DNA from: SAR324 cluster bacterium
GTDB lineage: Bacteria > SAR324 > XYD2-FULL-50-16 > JAERRU01
Length of the DNA stretch: 56,692 nt
Direction: 5' to 3'
NCBI GenBank assembly: GCA_016735295.1
Contig: JAERRU010000013.1
Location: forward strand, 1-56,692
Below, in pieces: positions 1-7,348 of this stretch (position 1 is the stretch's first letter; each line of letters begins with the position of its first letter). The notes below the pieces were generated by a model that was not told the DNA's origin, searched no databases, and saw only the letters and a list, made by a program, of their open reading frames with translations. The position numbers and the translations under genes were made by a program.

Positions 1-77
1 TAAAACGTCAGCCCATGTAATAATGGCAATGTCATTGTGCAATGTGTTATCATGCCAATGCATGCCAATAGTACTGG

Positions 78-93
78 ATTGTGACATCACAAT
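78..93. promoter_or_regulatory. Palindrome upstream of ccoN, possible operator
   Basis: Perfect inverted repeat: ATTGTGA, a 2-base centre CA, then TCACAAT. The half-site resembles TGTGA of the CRP/FNR superfamily, but the usual spacer is 6 and here it is 2, so identity of the binding protein is open. It lies about 320 bases before ccoN, far for a proximal operator, and could belong to a gene to the left of the window. Confidence 0.3.
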
Positions 94-205
94 GGATTAT
101 ATTTATGATGGCAGATATACGACAAATTCATGCCCCACAATGATCCGCAAGTAATTAAATTTATCTATCTTTATGTCGATTTAAGCCAACTTGATAATTA
201 ATTAA

Positions 206-221
206 TTTTTTTTTTTTTTTT
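206..221 (+). repeat. Poly-T tract of 16
   Basis: Sixteen consecutive T in the non-coding DNA before ccoN. Such homopolymers are prone to slippage. It could be a length-variable spacer or simply reflect AT bias. Confidence 0.7.
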
Positions 222-414
222 ACTTGACTTTTAAATAACATTGCGTTATTTTTTAAGCAGTTAAGATAAAATTTTTTAAAATATTATCTTCAATCATTGG
301 TGGGACACATTTAATCCCATTAATGCTTAACTTAAACTCTGATTGATTGATAGTATATTTATTATAAAATAACATAACTAACGGCAACAAAAACAACAAC
401 AACAATAACCGCAC

Positions 415-1863
415 ATGGAACACAAAACATCGACGATAAAATATGATGATAGAGTGGCAAAAGGGTTTATTATAACCACTTTGGTTTGGGGCACTTTAGG
501 GTTGACCTTTGGGCTGTGGATTGCCACTGCATTGGTTGTGCCTTCAATTAATATGGGTCAAGATTGGTTAAATTTTGGTCGTTTTCGTACAGCACATACT
601 TCTGCTCTTCTCTATGGATTTGTGTTATCAACAACTTTTGCTGTTTGGTATTATGGCTCGCAAAGGCTCTTAAAAATACCTTTGGCAGCTCCAAAGTTAG
701 CATTTTTTCATCTTATTACATATAATTTAGTTATATTATCGGCTGTATTTGGTGCAATTGTGGGGGCAACCACCGCTCGTCGTTATTCTGAATTTGAATG
801 GCCGGTTGCTTTGTTTCTCGTGATATCATGGATATCATGGGGCATGCACATATTTATTATGATTGTTTCACGCCGTGAACGCACTCTTTATGTTAGTATT
901 TGGTATTTTGTGGCTACCTTTTTGGGTATAGGGATTGTGTATGTATTTAATAATTTAGAGGTTCCTACCATATTTGTCACCGGAATGGGTGATTGGTGGC
1001 ACAGCGTTTCGTTATATTCTGGGACTAACAGTGCTAATATCCATTGGTGGTTTGGTCACAACGCGGTTGGTTTTGTGTTGACTGTACCTATCGTGGGCGT
1101 TTCATACTACATGATTCCTAAAAGAGCTAAGCAAGTTCTTTTTTCTTACCGTCTTTCTTTATGGGCATTTTGGGGATTAATATTCTTGTACCTATGGGTT
1201 GGTCCACATCATTTATTATTCTCCTCTTTACCTGATTGGATACAAACTTTAGGTATGCTATTTTCATTGTTGCTAATCTTGCCATCATGGGGAAGTATGA
1301 TAAATCTTTTACTTACCGCTAGTGGTAAGTGGGAATTATTACGCACAGATCCTGTGTTTAAATTTTTAATAATAGGTTCAACTTTTTATGGTTTATCAAC
1401 ATTAGAAGGTCCAATACAAGCGATTAGATCAGTAAATGCATTATCTCATTATACTGATTGGATGGTAGGTCATGTTCATAGTGGGGCGTTAGGTTGGGTT
1501 GGCTTTACTTTGATTGGGGCTATTTACGTAATAGTACCTGAGATATGGAAGAGGCCTTTGTATTCCAATAAAATTGCAGAACAGCAATTTTGGATACAGA
1601 CTTTAGGGATAGTCCTTTATGCAGTAAGTATGTGGATTGCTGGCATCACTCAAGGTTTGATGTGGCGCACTACTGACGTTTATGGCGGACTGGTGTATTC
1701 ATTTTTAGATACAGTTTTGGTGCTCCAGCCTTACTATATAATTAGAGCTGTAGGTGGATCGTTCTATCTATATGGTTTTTGCATGCTTGGGTATAATATA
1801 TACAAAACAATATCCCCAGCGAGGTATAAGAAGGAGCAAACATCTGCTGCTACTGTTGTATAA
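415..1863 (+). CDS. ccoN: Cytochrome cbb3 oxidase subunit I
   Basis: Catalytic subunit of the high-affinity cbb3-type terminal oxidase, which reduces O2 to water in the inner membrane while pumping protons. The 482-residue protein has about 12 hydrophobic segments. Visible haem/copper ligand motifs are RTAHTSALLYG (low-spin haem His), HWWFGHNAVGF and GPHHLLF (CuB histidines), and GHVHSGALGW (haem b3 and b histidines). Length fits the shorter CcoN forms. It is first in the ccoNOQP-ccoG-ccoH cluster, so the whole cluster is probably one transcript. The ATG is preceded by a CAA-rich leader and no Shine-Dalgarno. Identification is firm. Confidence 0.97.
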   Translation: MEHKTSTIKYDDRVAKGFIITTLVWGTLGLTFGLWIATALVVPSINMGQDWLNFGRFRTAHTSALLYGFVLSTTFAVWYYGSQRLLKIPLAAPKLAFFHLITYNLVILSAVFGAIVGATTARRYSEFEWPVALFLVISWISWGMHIFIMIVSRRERTLYVSIWYFVATFLGIGIVYVFNNLEVPTIFVTGMGDWWHSVSLYSGTNSANIHWWFGHNAVGFVLTVPIVGVSYYMIPKRAKQVLFSYRLSLWAFWGLIFLYLWVGPHHLLFSSLPDWIQTLGMLFSLLLILPSWGSMINLLLTASGKWELLRTDPVFKFLIIGSTFYGLSTLEGPIQAIRSVNALSHYTDWMVGHVHSGALGWVGFTLIGAIYVIVPEIWKRPLYSNKIAEQQFWIQTLGIVLYAVSMWIAGITQGLMWRTTDVYGGLVYSFLDTVLVLQPYYIIRAVGGSFYLYGFCMLGYNIYKTISPARYKKEQTSAATVV

Positions 1864-1893
1864 CGTTTTTTAGTATAAATATAAAATAATAAA

Positions 1894-2565
1894 ATGAAGA
1901 TTTTTGATATTTTTGAGAGAAATGGTCTTTCCATAGGCCTAGGTGTTTTTATAGTTATCAGTATAGGAGGGATAGTAGAAATCATACCGTCTTTTTATGA
2001 TAATGCTAGACCGTTAAATTATTCCAAGCCCTATACTGCCTTGGAGTTAACCGGAAGGCTAATTTACATCACAGAAGGATGTGTTGAGTGTCATTCTCAG
2101 TTAGTACGCCCTTTCAAGATAGAAACTGATCGCTATGGTCATTATTCTTTATCAGGAGAATATGCTTATGATCGTCCGTTTTTATTTGGGTCAAGGCGGA
2201 TAGGTCCTGATTTATTTAGAGTAGGAGCGAGGCGATCGGTTGATTGGTTAGAGGCACATTTTCTTGATGCTGAATCTACTAGTCCTGGCACATTGATGCC
2301 TGATTATACTGATTTATTCACTAATTCTGTTGATTATGAGACTGTCTATTCTGATATGTACACTCAAAAGGTAGTGTTTCATGTTCCTTACGATGAAGAG
2401 GGCATGCCTCCACTTGGTGAATTTGAGGATATGAAAGAAAGTTTACTCGATGAAGCTAAGGAGATAGGCCCTAGATTCAAGACCAAGGCGATAAGGGATC
2501 ATTTAGAAAATGATGAGGTTAAAGAGGTGGTGGCACTTGTCGCTTTTTTACTTAGACGAAGATAA
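1894..2565 (+). CDS. ccoO: Cytochrome cbb3 oxidase subunit II (mono-haem c)
   Basis: Membrane-anchored monohaem cytochrome c subunit that passes electrons from CcoP to CcoN. The 223-residue protein has one N-terminal membrane anchor (about residues 12-32) and one CxxCH haem site in GCVECHSQLVRPF. The downstream RIGPDLFRVG stretch is typical of CcoO, and a Met in the TLMPDY segment is the likely sixth haem ligand. It starts 30 bases after ccoN. Haem attachment would depend on the ccm genes at 43010-45762. No Shine-Dalgarno precedes the ATG. Confidence 0.96.
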   Translation: MKIFDIFERNGLSIGLGVFIVISIGGIVEIIPSFYDNARPLNYSKPYTALELTGRLIYITEGCVECHSQLVRPFKIETDRYGHYSLSGEYAYDRPFLFGSRRIGPDLFRVGARRSVDWLEAHFLDAESTSPGTLMPDYTDLFTNSVDYETVYSDMYTQKVVFHVPYDEEGMPPLGEFEDMKESLLDEAKEIGPRFKTKAIRDHLENDEVKEVVALVAFLLRRR

Positions 2566-2606
2566 TCATTTAAAAAAATAATTTTCATTAAACAAATGGA
2601 GTTTCA

Positions 2607-2786
2607 ATGGCAATAATAGAATCTACCCAAGCGTTCGTATATGCGGCAGTAGTAGGTGGTATATTTATCTGCTTACTTGCCTATGTATATTACCTTTGGG
2701 GAAATAAAAAGAGGGGAAGTAGAATTGAGAAGAGAGGTCAAATTATATTTGACGATCAACCTTACGAGATACGTAAAAAAAGATAA
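2607..2786 (+). CDS. ccoQ: cbb3 oxidase small subunit CcoQ/FixQ
   Basis: A 59-residue frame between ccoO and ccoP, in the position where ccoQ always lies. It has one membrane helix (residues about 8-31, ending LLAYVYYLW) followed by a short basic and polar cytoplasmic tail, the standard CcoQ architecture. CcoQ stabilises the CcoP-CcoNO interaction. GGAG about 6 bases before the ATG at 2607 supports this start, one of the few recognisable ribosome sites in the window. A longer open frame at 2656-2859 overlaps it in another phase and is not a gene. Confidence 0.85.
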   Translation: MAIIESTQAFVYAAVVGGIFICLLAYVYYLWGNKKRGSRIEKRGQIIFDDQPYEIRKKR

Positions 2787-2846
2787 TTTGAGTAGCGTAT
2801 CATTTTTTTTAAAAATTTTAACTAGATCTGACAATACAGTAAATCA

Positions 2847-3752
2847 ATGGCTATTCTAAAATTATTTATCACAGATGATGTATCAATCATCAGTATAGCA
2901 ATTTTTATTTTAATGATTTCAGCCTGCGTGTGGCTGGGGTTTTTCTTATATCACGCTTTAAAGAAGCAACCAGAGGGCTTAAAGCTCCATTCAGATAGTG
3001 AGTTTGACGGAATTAAGGAAGGAGATGGAGCAACTCCCTTTGGTTTACATGTTGGGATGGGGCTGGCTATATTATTTGGAATTTGGTATATCGCTTTTGG
3101 CTTTAAACTAACCAAAAAATGGGCGATTAGCTGGTATAGAGATGAGGTGAAGGCGGCTAATCAGGCGATAGATGATAAATTTAAAGATGCCTCAGATGAA
3201 GTATTAATTCAAATGGGAGAATCGGTTTTTAATACACATTGTGTAGCCTGTCATGGAATTAACGGTAAGGGATTAGATGGCATTGCAGCCGATTTAACCG
3301 AATTTGGTACTGAAAAACATATTATTTATACTATCAAATATGGTAGCCAAGGTTTGCAAAAGTTAACTCCTTTTATGCCTCCTCAGTGGGAATTATTGGG
3401 TGAAAATGATGAAGAAAGACATGAAAACGCGCAAAATATAGCCGCTTATGTGTTATCTTTAGGAAATCACCCTCATAGAGTGGGTACTCCGGAATTAGGA
3501 CGAGCACAATTTGAAGAAATTTGTGCGGTTTGTCATTCTCCTAATGGCTCTGGCGGTGGTCCAAATGGAGACATCACCGGCTTTGCATCTAACCTTGTCG
3601 AATATGGGACTAGTGGTTATGTTTCTGACATAGTAAATGGAGGTAAAGATGGTATCATTGGGCTTATGCCTGTTTTTAGTGAGATCAATGTTTTATCTAA
3701 CATTCAACTTAAGGCGGTATCTACTTATGTAGAGCAATCTTTGAGACGATAA
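2847..3752 (+). CDS. ccoP: Cytochrome cbb3 oxidase subunit III (di-haem c)
   Basis: Dihaem cytochrome c subunit and electron entry point of the oxidase. The 301-residue protein has an N-terminal helix (about 13-36), a second helix near residues 70-88 and two CxxCH sites, CVACH and CAVCH, each opening a cytochrome c domain. The double-helix N-terminus fits the FixP/CcoP family. It follows ccoQ by 60 bases. Confidence 0.96.
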   Translation: MAILKLFITDDVSIISIAIFILMISACVWLGFFLYHALKKQPEGLKLHSDSEFDGIKEGDGATPFGLHVGMGLAILFGIWYIAFGFKLTKKWAISWYRDEVKAANQAIDDKFKDASDEVLIQMGESVFNTHCVACHGINGKGLDGIAADLTEFGTEKHIIYTIKYGSQGLQKLTPFMPPQWELLGENDEERHENAQNIAAYVLSLGNHPHRVGTPELGRAQFEEICAVCHSPNGSGGGPNGDITGFASNLVEYGTSGYVSDIVNGGKDGIIGLMPVFSEINVLSNIQLKAVSTYVEQSLRR

Positions 3753-3807
3753 TATTGCTTATTTAAGGATACTTTATTTTAATTCATATAATTAATTTTT
3801 ATTGCAA

Positions 3808-4011
3808 ATGAGATCTAAAACATTTAGAGGGGTTTTGGTATGGTCGTTTTTAATAACTGTACTAGTGAGCTTAGCCATATTTTTAGGCACAGCTAGCATT
3901 CTTGTACAAAGGCAGACGCACAAAGATCCTTATAGTGTTGATGATGATAACGATGAAGAAGCAGATGATATCATTATAGAGCCTTTGTACGAGCCGGCTG
4001 AGGTTAATTAG
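3808..4011 (+). CDS. Small single-helix protein with acidic tail in cco cluster
   Basis: Unrecognised protein of 67 residues from the ATG at 3808, or 69 from the in-frame TTG at 3802. It has a short basic N-terminus, one hydrophobic helix (about residues 10-33), then a very acidic tail with a DDDNDEEADD stretch and a proline-containing end. It sits between ccoP and ccoG, where CcoS or CcoH sometimes occur, but the sequence resembles neither. Position and topology suggest an accessory or assembly factor of the oxidase. That is inference from context only. Confidence 0.6.
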   Translation: MRSKTFRGVLVWSFLITVLVSLAIFLGTASILVQRQTHKDPYSVDDDNDEEADDIIIEPLYEPAEVN

Positions 4012-4041
4012 ATTATTAGATAATCCTACTTTTTACTGATT

Positions 4042-5409
4042 GTGGATAAATTCAAAAAAAATTTCCTAGATTTTAAAACATTCACTACTAAGCGTAATGT
4101 TTTCTTCATAGCATATACCTTTATTGCTTTGGTCGTGCCATTTTTAAATGTTGATGGTCGGCGGGTGTTTATGATGTCATTTTTGCATAAAAGGTTAGAA
4201 TTTATGGGCACAGTCTTTGATGCTAGCCAGCTTTATGTGTTGCCTTTATTTATTTTTATGTTTGCGGCTTGGGTTTTGATGTGGACAGCATTAGGAGGCC
4301 GTGTATGGTGCGGGTGGGGTTGCCCACAAACAATTTTGCGAGTAGTTTTTCGTGATTTACTACAAGGGGCCATACTAAAACTGCGAGTACGTAAGGATAA
4401 AAATAGACCTTTGAAACTTAACACTATATCAAAGTATCTACGATATTATTTATCTTTACTTATTTGGAGTGGGCTAGCACTGGTTGTATCAGCTAATCTT
4501 TCGTGGTATTTCATTGATCCTCCGGAATGGTTTTCTATTATTGCTTCTGGTGATTTTGCTCAATATCCATTTGTATTTTCTCTTTGGCTGGGGTTATCTG
4601 GTTTTTTGATACTTGATATTGCTTTTGTAGGAGAGAATTTTTGTAAATATATATGCCCTTATGCTAGAATACAGGCGGTATTTTTTGATGAAGAAACGGC
4701 TTTAGTGGTATATGATGAAAAGAGAGGGAATAATACCGATGGCTCACAAGGGATAAAGAACTTTGCCAGATTCATTGATAAAAGTGGGGATTGCACCGAT
4801 TGTTTGGCTTGTGTTAAGGTTTGCCCAACGGGTATAGATATTAGAAACGGGTTGCAGCTTGGTTGTATTGAGTGTTTAGAATGTGTTGATGCATGCGAGC
4901 CGGTGATGGCACGCAAAGGTGTTCCTAATTTAATTGCTTGGACAACTTACCGTGCTATGGATGGGGAAAAGTCTAGATTTGTCCGACCACGCACAGTTAG
5001 TTACGCGGCTATCGCTCTTATATGCTTTGTCCTTGTTTTTGTTGTTAAGGAGCTTAAAAAGGATATATCGCTCAACCTAAATCACGGAGCGGGGACATAT
5101 CAAGTTGATGATGGATTAGTAGAGAATAGTTATTTTTTACTTATCACTAACCGCACTACCAAGGAAAAAACTTTTAGAGTAGCCCTTAAAAGCCCATATG
5201 AATTAGATATAATTAGGCCTAAACGAGACATTACTCTACCTGCCGATAGCGTTTTGAAAAAGGCGTTGATACTGCAGATACCAGCTTCCAAGCTAGTAGA
5301 AACAGATGGAAAGCTATTTAAATTTACAGTAGAGATTTATGATCTCGACGACCCTATTACACCTATTGATGAAATTGGTGGTAAGTTTTTTACTCCTAGT
5401 CAAGAATAG
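4042..5409 (+). CDS. ccoG: cbb3 oxidase accessory protein CcoG (4Fe-4S)
   Basis: Membrane-bound ferredoxin-like protein needed for cbb3 assembly, linked to reduction of copper for CuB delivery. The 455 residues include an N-terminal membrane helix, a GGRVWCGWGCPQT motif, an FCKYICPYAR motif, and two ferredoxin clusters (CTDCLACVKVCPTGIDIR and CIECLECVDACEPV). A further helix and a C-terminal immunoglobulin-like FixG domain follow. The start is a GTG at 4042, 30 bases after the small acidic gene. This is the expected ccoG slot after ccoNOQP. Confidence 0.95.
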   Translation: MDKFKKNFLDFKTFTTKRNVFFIAYTFIALVVPFLNVDGRRVFMMSFLHKRLEFMGTVFDASQLYVLPLFIFMFAAWVLMWTALGGRVWCGWGCPQTILRVVFRDLLQGAILKLRVRKDKNRPLKLNTISKYLRYYLSLLIWSGLALVVSANLSWYFIDPPEWFSIIASGDFAQYPFVFSLWLGLSGFLILDIAFVGENFCKYICPYARIQAVFFDEETALVVYDEKRGNNTDGSQGIKNFARFIDKSGDCTDCLACVKVCPTGIDIRNGLQLGCIECLECVDACEPVMARKGVPNLIAWTTYRAMDGEKSRFVRPRTVSYAAIALICFVLVFVVKELKKDISLNLNHGAGTYQVDDGLVENSYFLLITNRTTKEKTFRVALKSPYELDIIRPKRDITLPADSVLKKALILQIPASKLVETDGKLFKFTVEIYDLDDPITPIDEIGGKFFTPSQE

Positions 5410-5432
5410 AAATTGAAGCCCCTTTAAATATT

Positions 5433-6017
5433 ATGATTAAAAAAATATCTAAACCGACAATATGGAAAAGAAATCCCGCATTATGGTTAATAGTAATAAT
5501 CTTCACTGCTGGGCTTCTCGCCACAACACAATTGGTTTACCGGCTATTAGACGAGAAATTTATTGATGATCGCTATTTTGGATATAGCCAACAGCAATTA
5601 GAAGATAATTTTGAAGATTTATATTTAAAATTTGAAGATTTTGATGAAAAGAATTTCTCCATATCTTACGCTGAGCAATTGCCAGTAGGTGATAACCGGT
5701 GGCATGTTAGCTTAACTGACGCCGATCAGCAGCTAGTGCCTGGTGCCAAGCTTAGTCTATTCATCAAAAATCCTACTAAGGCAGATTCAACTGAAAAGGT
5801 ATATTTTCAACTTGCCGACGATAAATCATCTTATATTTCAGATGCATTTCATCTTGAGGCGAAAAATCTATGGGTTTTTCAATTAATGATTGAGTATCAA
5901 GACGCTCTTAGATTTGAAGAGATATTTTTCCTTTACGATAAATCAAAAGATTTATTTGTTGTTCAATCTCAATATTGGAAAAATAAGCATTTAAAATGGC
6001 CTGAGCTGGCGAGATAA
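5433..6017 (+). CDS. ccoH: FixH/CcoH-family cbb3 assembly protein
   Basis: A 194-residue protein with one N-terminal membrane helix (about 16-38) and an extracytoplasmic beta-rich domain, the layout of FixH/CcoH. Position directly after ccoG supports the call, because CcoH associates with the CcoN-CcoP complex during assembly. Sequence similarity is only moderate, so the name rests partly on context. No ccoI copper ATPase or ccoS follows here. Those must lie elsewhere or be missing. Confidence 0.75.
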   Translation: MIKKISKPTIWKRNPALWLIVIIFTAGLLATTQLVYRLLDEKFIDDRYFGYSQQQLEDNFEDLYLKFEDFDEKNFSISYAEQLPVGDNRWHVSLTDADQQLVPGAKLSLFIKNPTKADSTEKVYFQLADDKSSYISDAFHLEAKNLWVFQLMIEYQDALRFEEIFFLYDKSKDLFVVQSQYWKNKHLKWPELAR

Positions 6018-6103
6018 AAATATTTGGAACAATTTATGCGTTATCTGCTTTAAGATAATGCTCTTTAGTTGTTTAGAATATATTTTATTATTTTAGCTCG
6101 TTT

Positions 6104-6490
6104 ATGGACAAAGACTTGTTTCCACTAGCCACCAAAAAAGAGCGCTTATTAATTGAAATGATAGGTAAGCTTAAAAAGATATTGGTTGCTAAAGATGAGC
6201 ATTTAATTGAGGTTCTATGGCAAGAATATCAACAGGCGAGCGTAGATTTTAGCGTTAATGAGGCTAGACTTAGTAGGCTTTTAAGTGATAAATCTATTGA
6301 TAGTGAGCGTATTAGAAAGTTTAATCAGCGTAAATATGGCCGGTTGGTGGATAACTGGAGAATGATTAGCGATGCGTTGATTAAAAGGTGGGATCAAGAA
6401 AAATCTCGGTTAGGGGTAGATGTAAATAATTTAAAGATTCTCAGTAATTATGGTAGTATAAAATATTTGGCCACTAGAACCGCCGGCTAG
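6104..6490 (+). CDS. Uncharacterised helical protein
   Basis: I do not recognise this 128-residue protein. It is charged, predicted to be almost entirely alpha-helical, and has no signal peptide or membrane helix. It begins 86 bases after ccoH on the same strand and converges with the fliD-fliS operon. Small helical proteins near fliD and fliS are often export chaperones (FliT, FlgN), which is a possible but unproven role. It could equally be the last gene of the cco transcript. Confidence 0.6.
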   Translation: MDKDLFPLATKKERLLIEMIGKLKKILVAKDEHLIEVLWQEYQQASVDFSVNEARLSRLLSDKSIDSERIRKFNQRKYGRLVDNWRMISDALIKRWDQEKSRLGVDVNNLKILSNYGSIKYLATRTAG

Positions 6491-6497
6491 ATTAGCT

Positions 6498-6539
6498 GTT
6501 AACTAGCCAACTAATCAGCTGACTAATTAGCTAACTAAC
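6498..6539 (-). terminator. 21-bp hairpin at convergent gene ends
   Basis: Arms 6498-6518 and 6519-6539 form a near-perfect palindrome centred on CAGCTG. On the plus strand five positions are A-C or C-A mismatches. Read on the minus strand the same five become G-U wobbles, so only the minus-strand RNA can fold the full stem. It overlaps the stop codon of the minus-strand gene at 6535. There is no U-tract, so it may be a 3'-end stabilising hairpin or Rho-associated stop rather than a classic intrinsic terminator. Confidence 0.5.
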
Positions 6540-6825
6540 TATGATGCTTAAAATAACTAAATCGGCTAAAGTGATTCTCTGTAAAAAGCACTGAATTTTT
6601 TAAATCATAGGCATATTTAATGAATTCTCCCTCTCCATTGATAAACCAATTAACGCTTACAAAAACTGGTGCTTCATCTTTAGTATAAATCATCTTAACT
6701 CCATCACTAAAAGAGTTTACTGACTTGTTCATGCACTTAGCAATTTGGCTACCTGCTAGTTTACTATAATACCCGGCTACTAATTTAGCCGGCTTATTTT
6801 TCAGATAATTCCTTTGTATCGCCAT
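6535..6825 (-). CDS. Uncharacterised protein downstream of fliS
   Basis: A 96-residue basic protein without signal peptide or membrane helix, not recognised. It starts 3 bases after the fliS stop, so it is the last gene of a fliD-fliS-this operon. In many bacteria the third gene there is fliT, but no FliT similarity is visible and the composition (many Lys, Asn, Phe, Ser) is not the usual helical chaperone type. A flagellar-linked role is inferred from co-transcription only. Confidence 0.6.
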   Translation of the reverse strand: MAIQRNYLKNKPAKLVAGYYSKLAGSQIAKCMNKSVNSFSDGVKMIYTKDEAPVFVSVNWFINGEGEFIKYAYDLKNSVLFTENHFSRFSYFKHHS

Positions 6826-6828
6826 ATT

Positions 6829-7290
6829 TTACCCGTATATGCTGGTTGATTTTCTTGCTTTATCAGCTCTTAAACTCGCTATTCTCTCCAAAGGCTCATC
6901 AATAGAATCAGAATTGCTTTGCTTAGTTGTTTTCCACCCGTCGAGTAAGCTTTCTAATAATCCAATCACTTGATTAATTTTTTCTTTATCTTTAGTTAAG
7001 TTCGCCTCTACTAATGTGCGAAACATATAGACATAAAGAGCTGTTAAATCTATTGCTATTTTGCCGCCCTTTTTTTTATCAACTGATGATAAAAGTTCAG
7101 CTATGATATCTCTGGATCTGGTTATTAGAAGGTGAGCATGTTCAATTCGATTACGTTCAATGCTATCAATGCTTTGCTTAAGGAAACGCAATGTTCCCTC
7201 GTACAACATTATAACTAATGCTAATTCATTGATGGTATTAGTTTGGGATTTTTGGTAGGCAACGACTGCCGTTTTGGAATAGGAGTTCAT
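6829..7290 (-). CDS. fliS: Flagellar export chaperone FliS
   Basis: FliS binds the C-terminus of flagellin in the cytoplasm and prevents premature polymerisation before export. The 153-residue, all-helical protein carries the family pattern AYQKSQ near the N-terminus, LYEGTLRFLKQ in helix 1-2, and a YMFRTLVEANLTKD segment near residue 90. A C-terminal polar extension of about 25 residues goes beyond the usual length. It follows fliD by 58 bases on the same strand. Flagellin itself is not in the window. Confidence 0.92.
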   Translation of the reverse strand: MNSYSKTAVVAYQKSQTNTINELALVIMLYEGTLRFLKQSIDSIERNRIEHAHLLITRSRDIIAELLSSVDKKKGGKIAIDLTALYVYMFRTLVEANLTKDKEKINQVIGLLESLLDGWKTTKQSNSDSIDEPLERIASLRADKARKSTSIYG

Positions 7291-7348
7291 AATAGATACC
7301 GATTAATTATCAATAGTTAAAACTAGTTAATAAATCGGCAGTCTTTAT

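Larger units (their letters stand above)
1..414. other. Non-coding region upstream of ccoN
   Basis: I see no convincing gene here. The first 70 bases contain short repeated words of the GCCAATG/CATGCCAAT type. A perfect palindrome lies at 78-93 and a run of 16 T at 206-221. The last 35 bases before ccoN are a CAA-rich, G-poor leader without a Shine-Dalgarno sequence. A TATAAA at 363-368 could be part of a promoter but no good -35 box is placed before it. Oxygen control by an FNR/FixK-type regulator would be expected for cbb3 genes. TTGAT at 191-195 lacks a proper ATCAA partner. Confidence 0.6.

Noticed and set aside
191-204. FNR box before ccoN
   Set aside because: TTGAT is followed by AATTA instead of ATCAA after four bases; too weak to call.
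2656-2859. 67-codon open frame between ccoO and ccoP
   Set aside because: It overlaps the 59-residue CcoQ frame (2607-2786) in another phase and its product looks random, while CcoQ has the expected position and helix.
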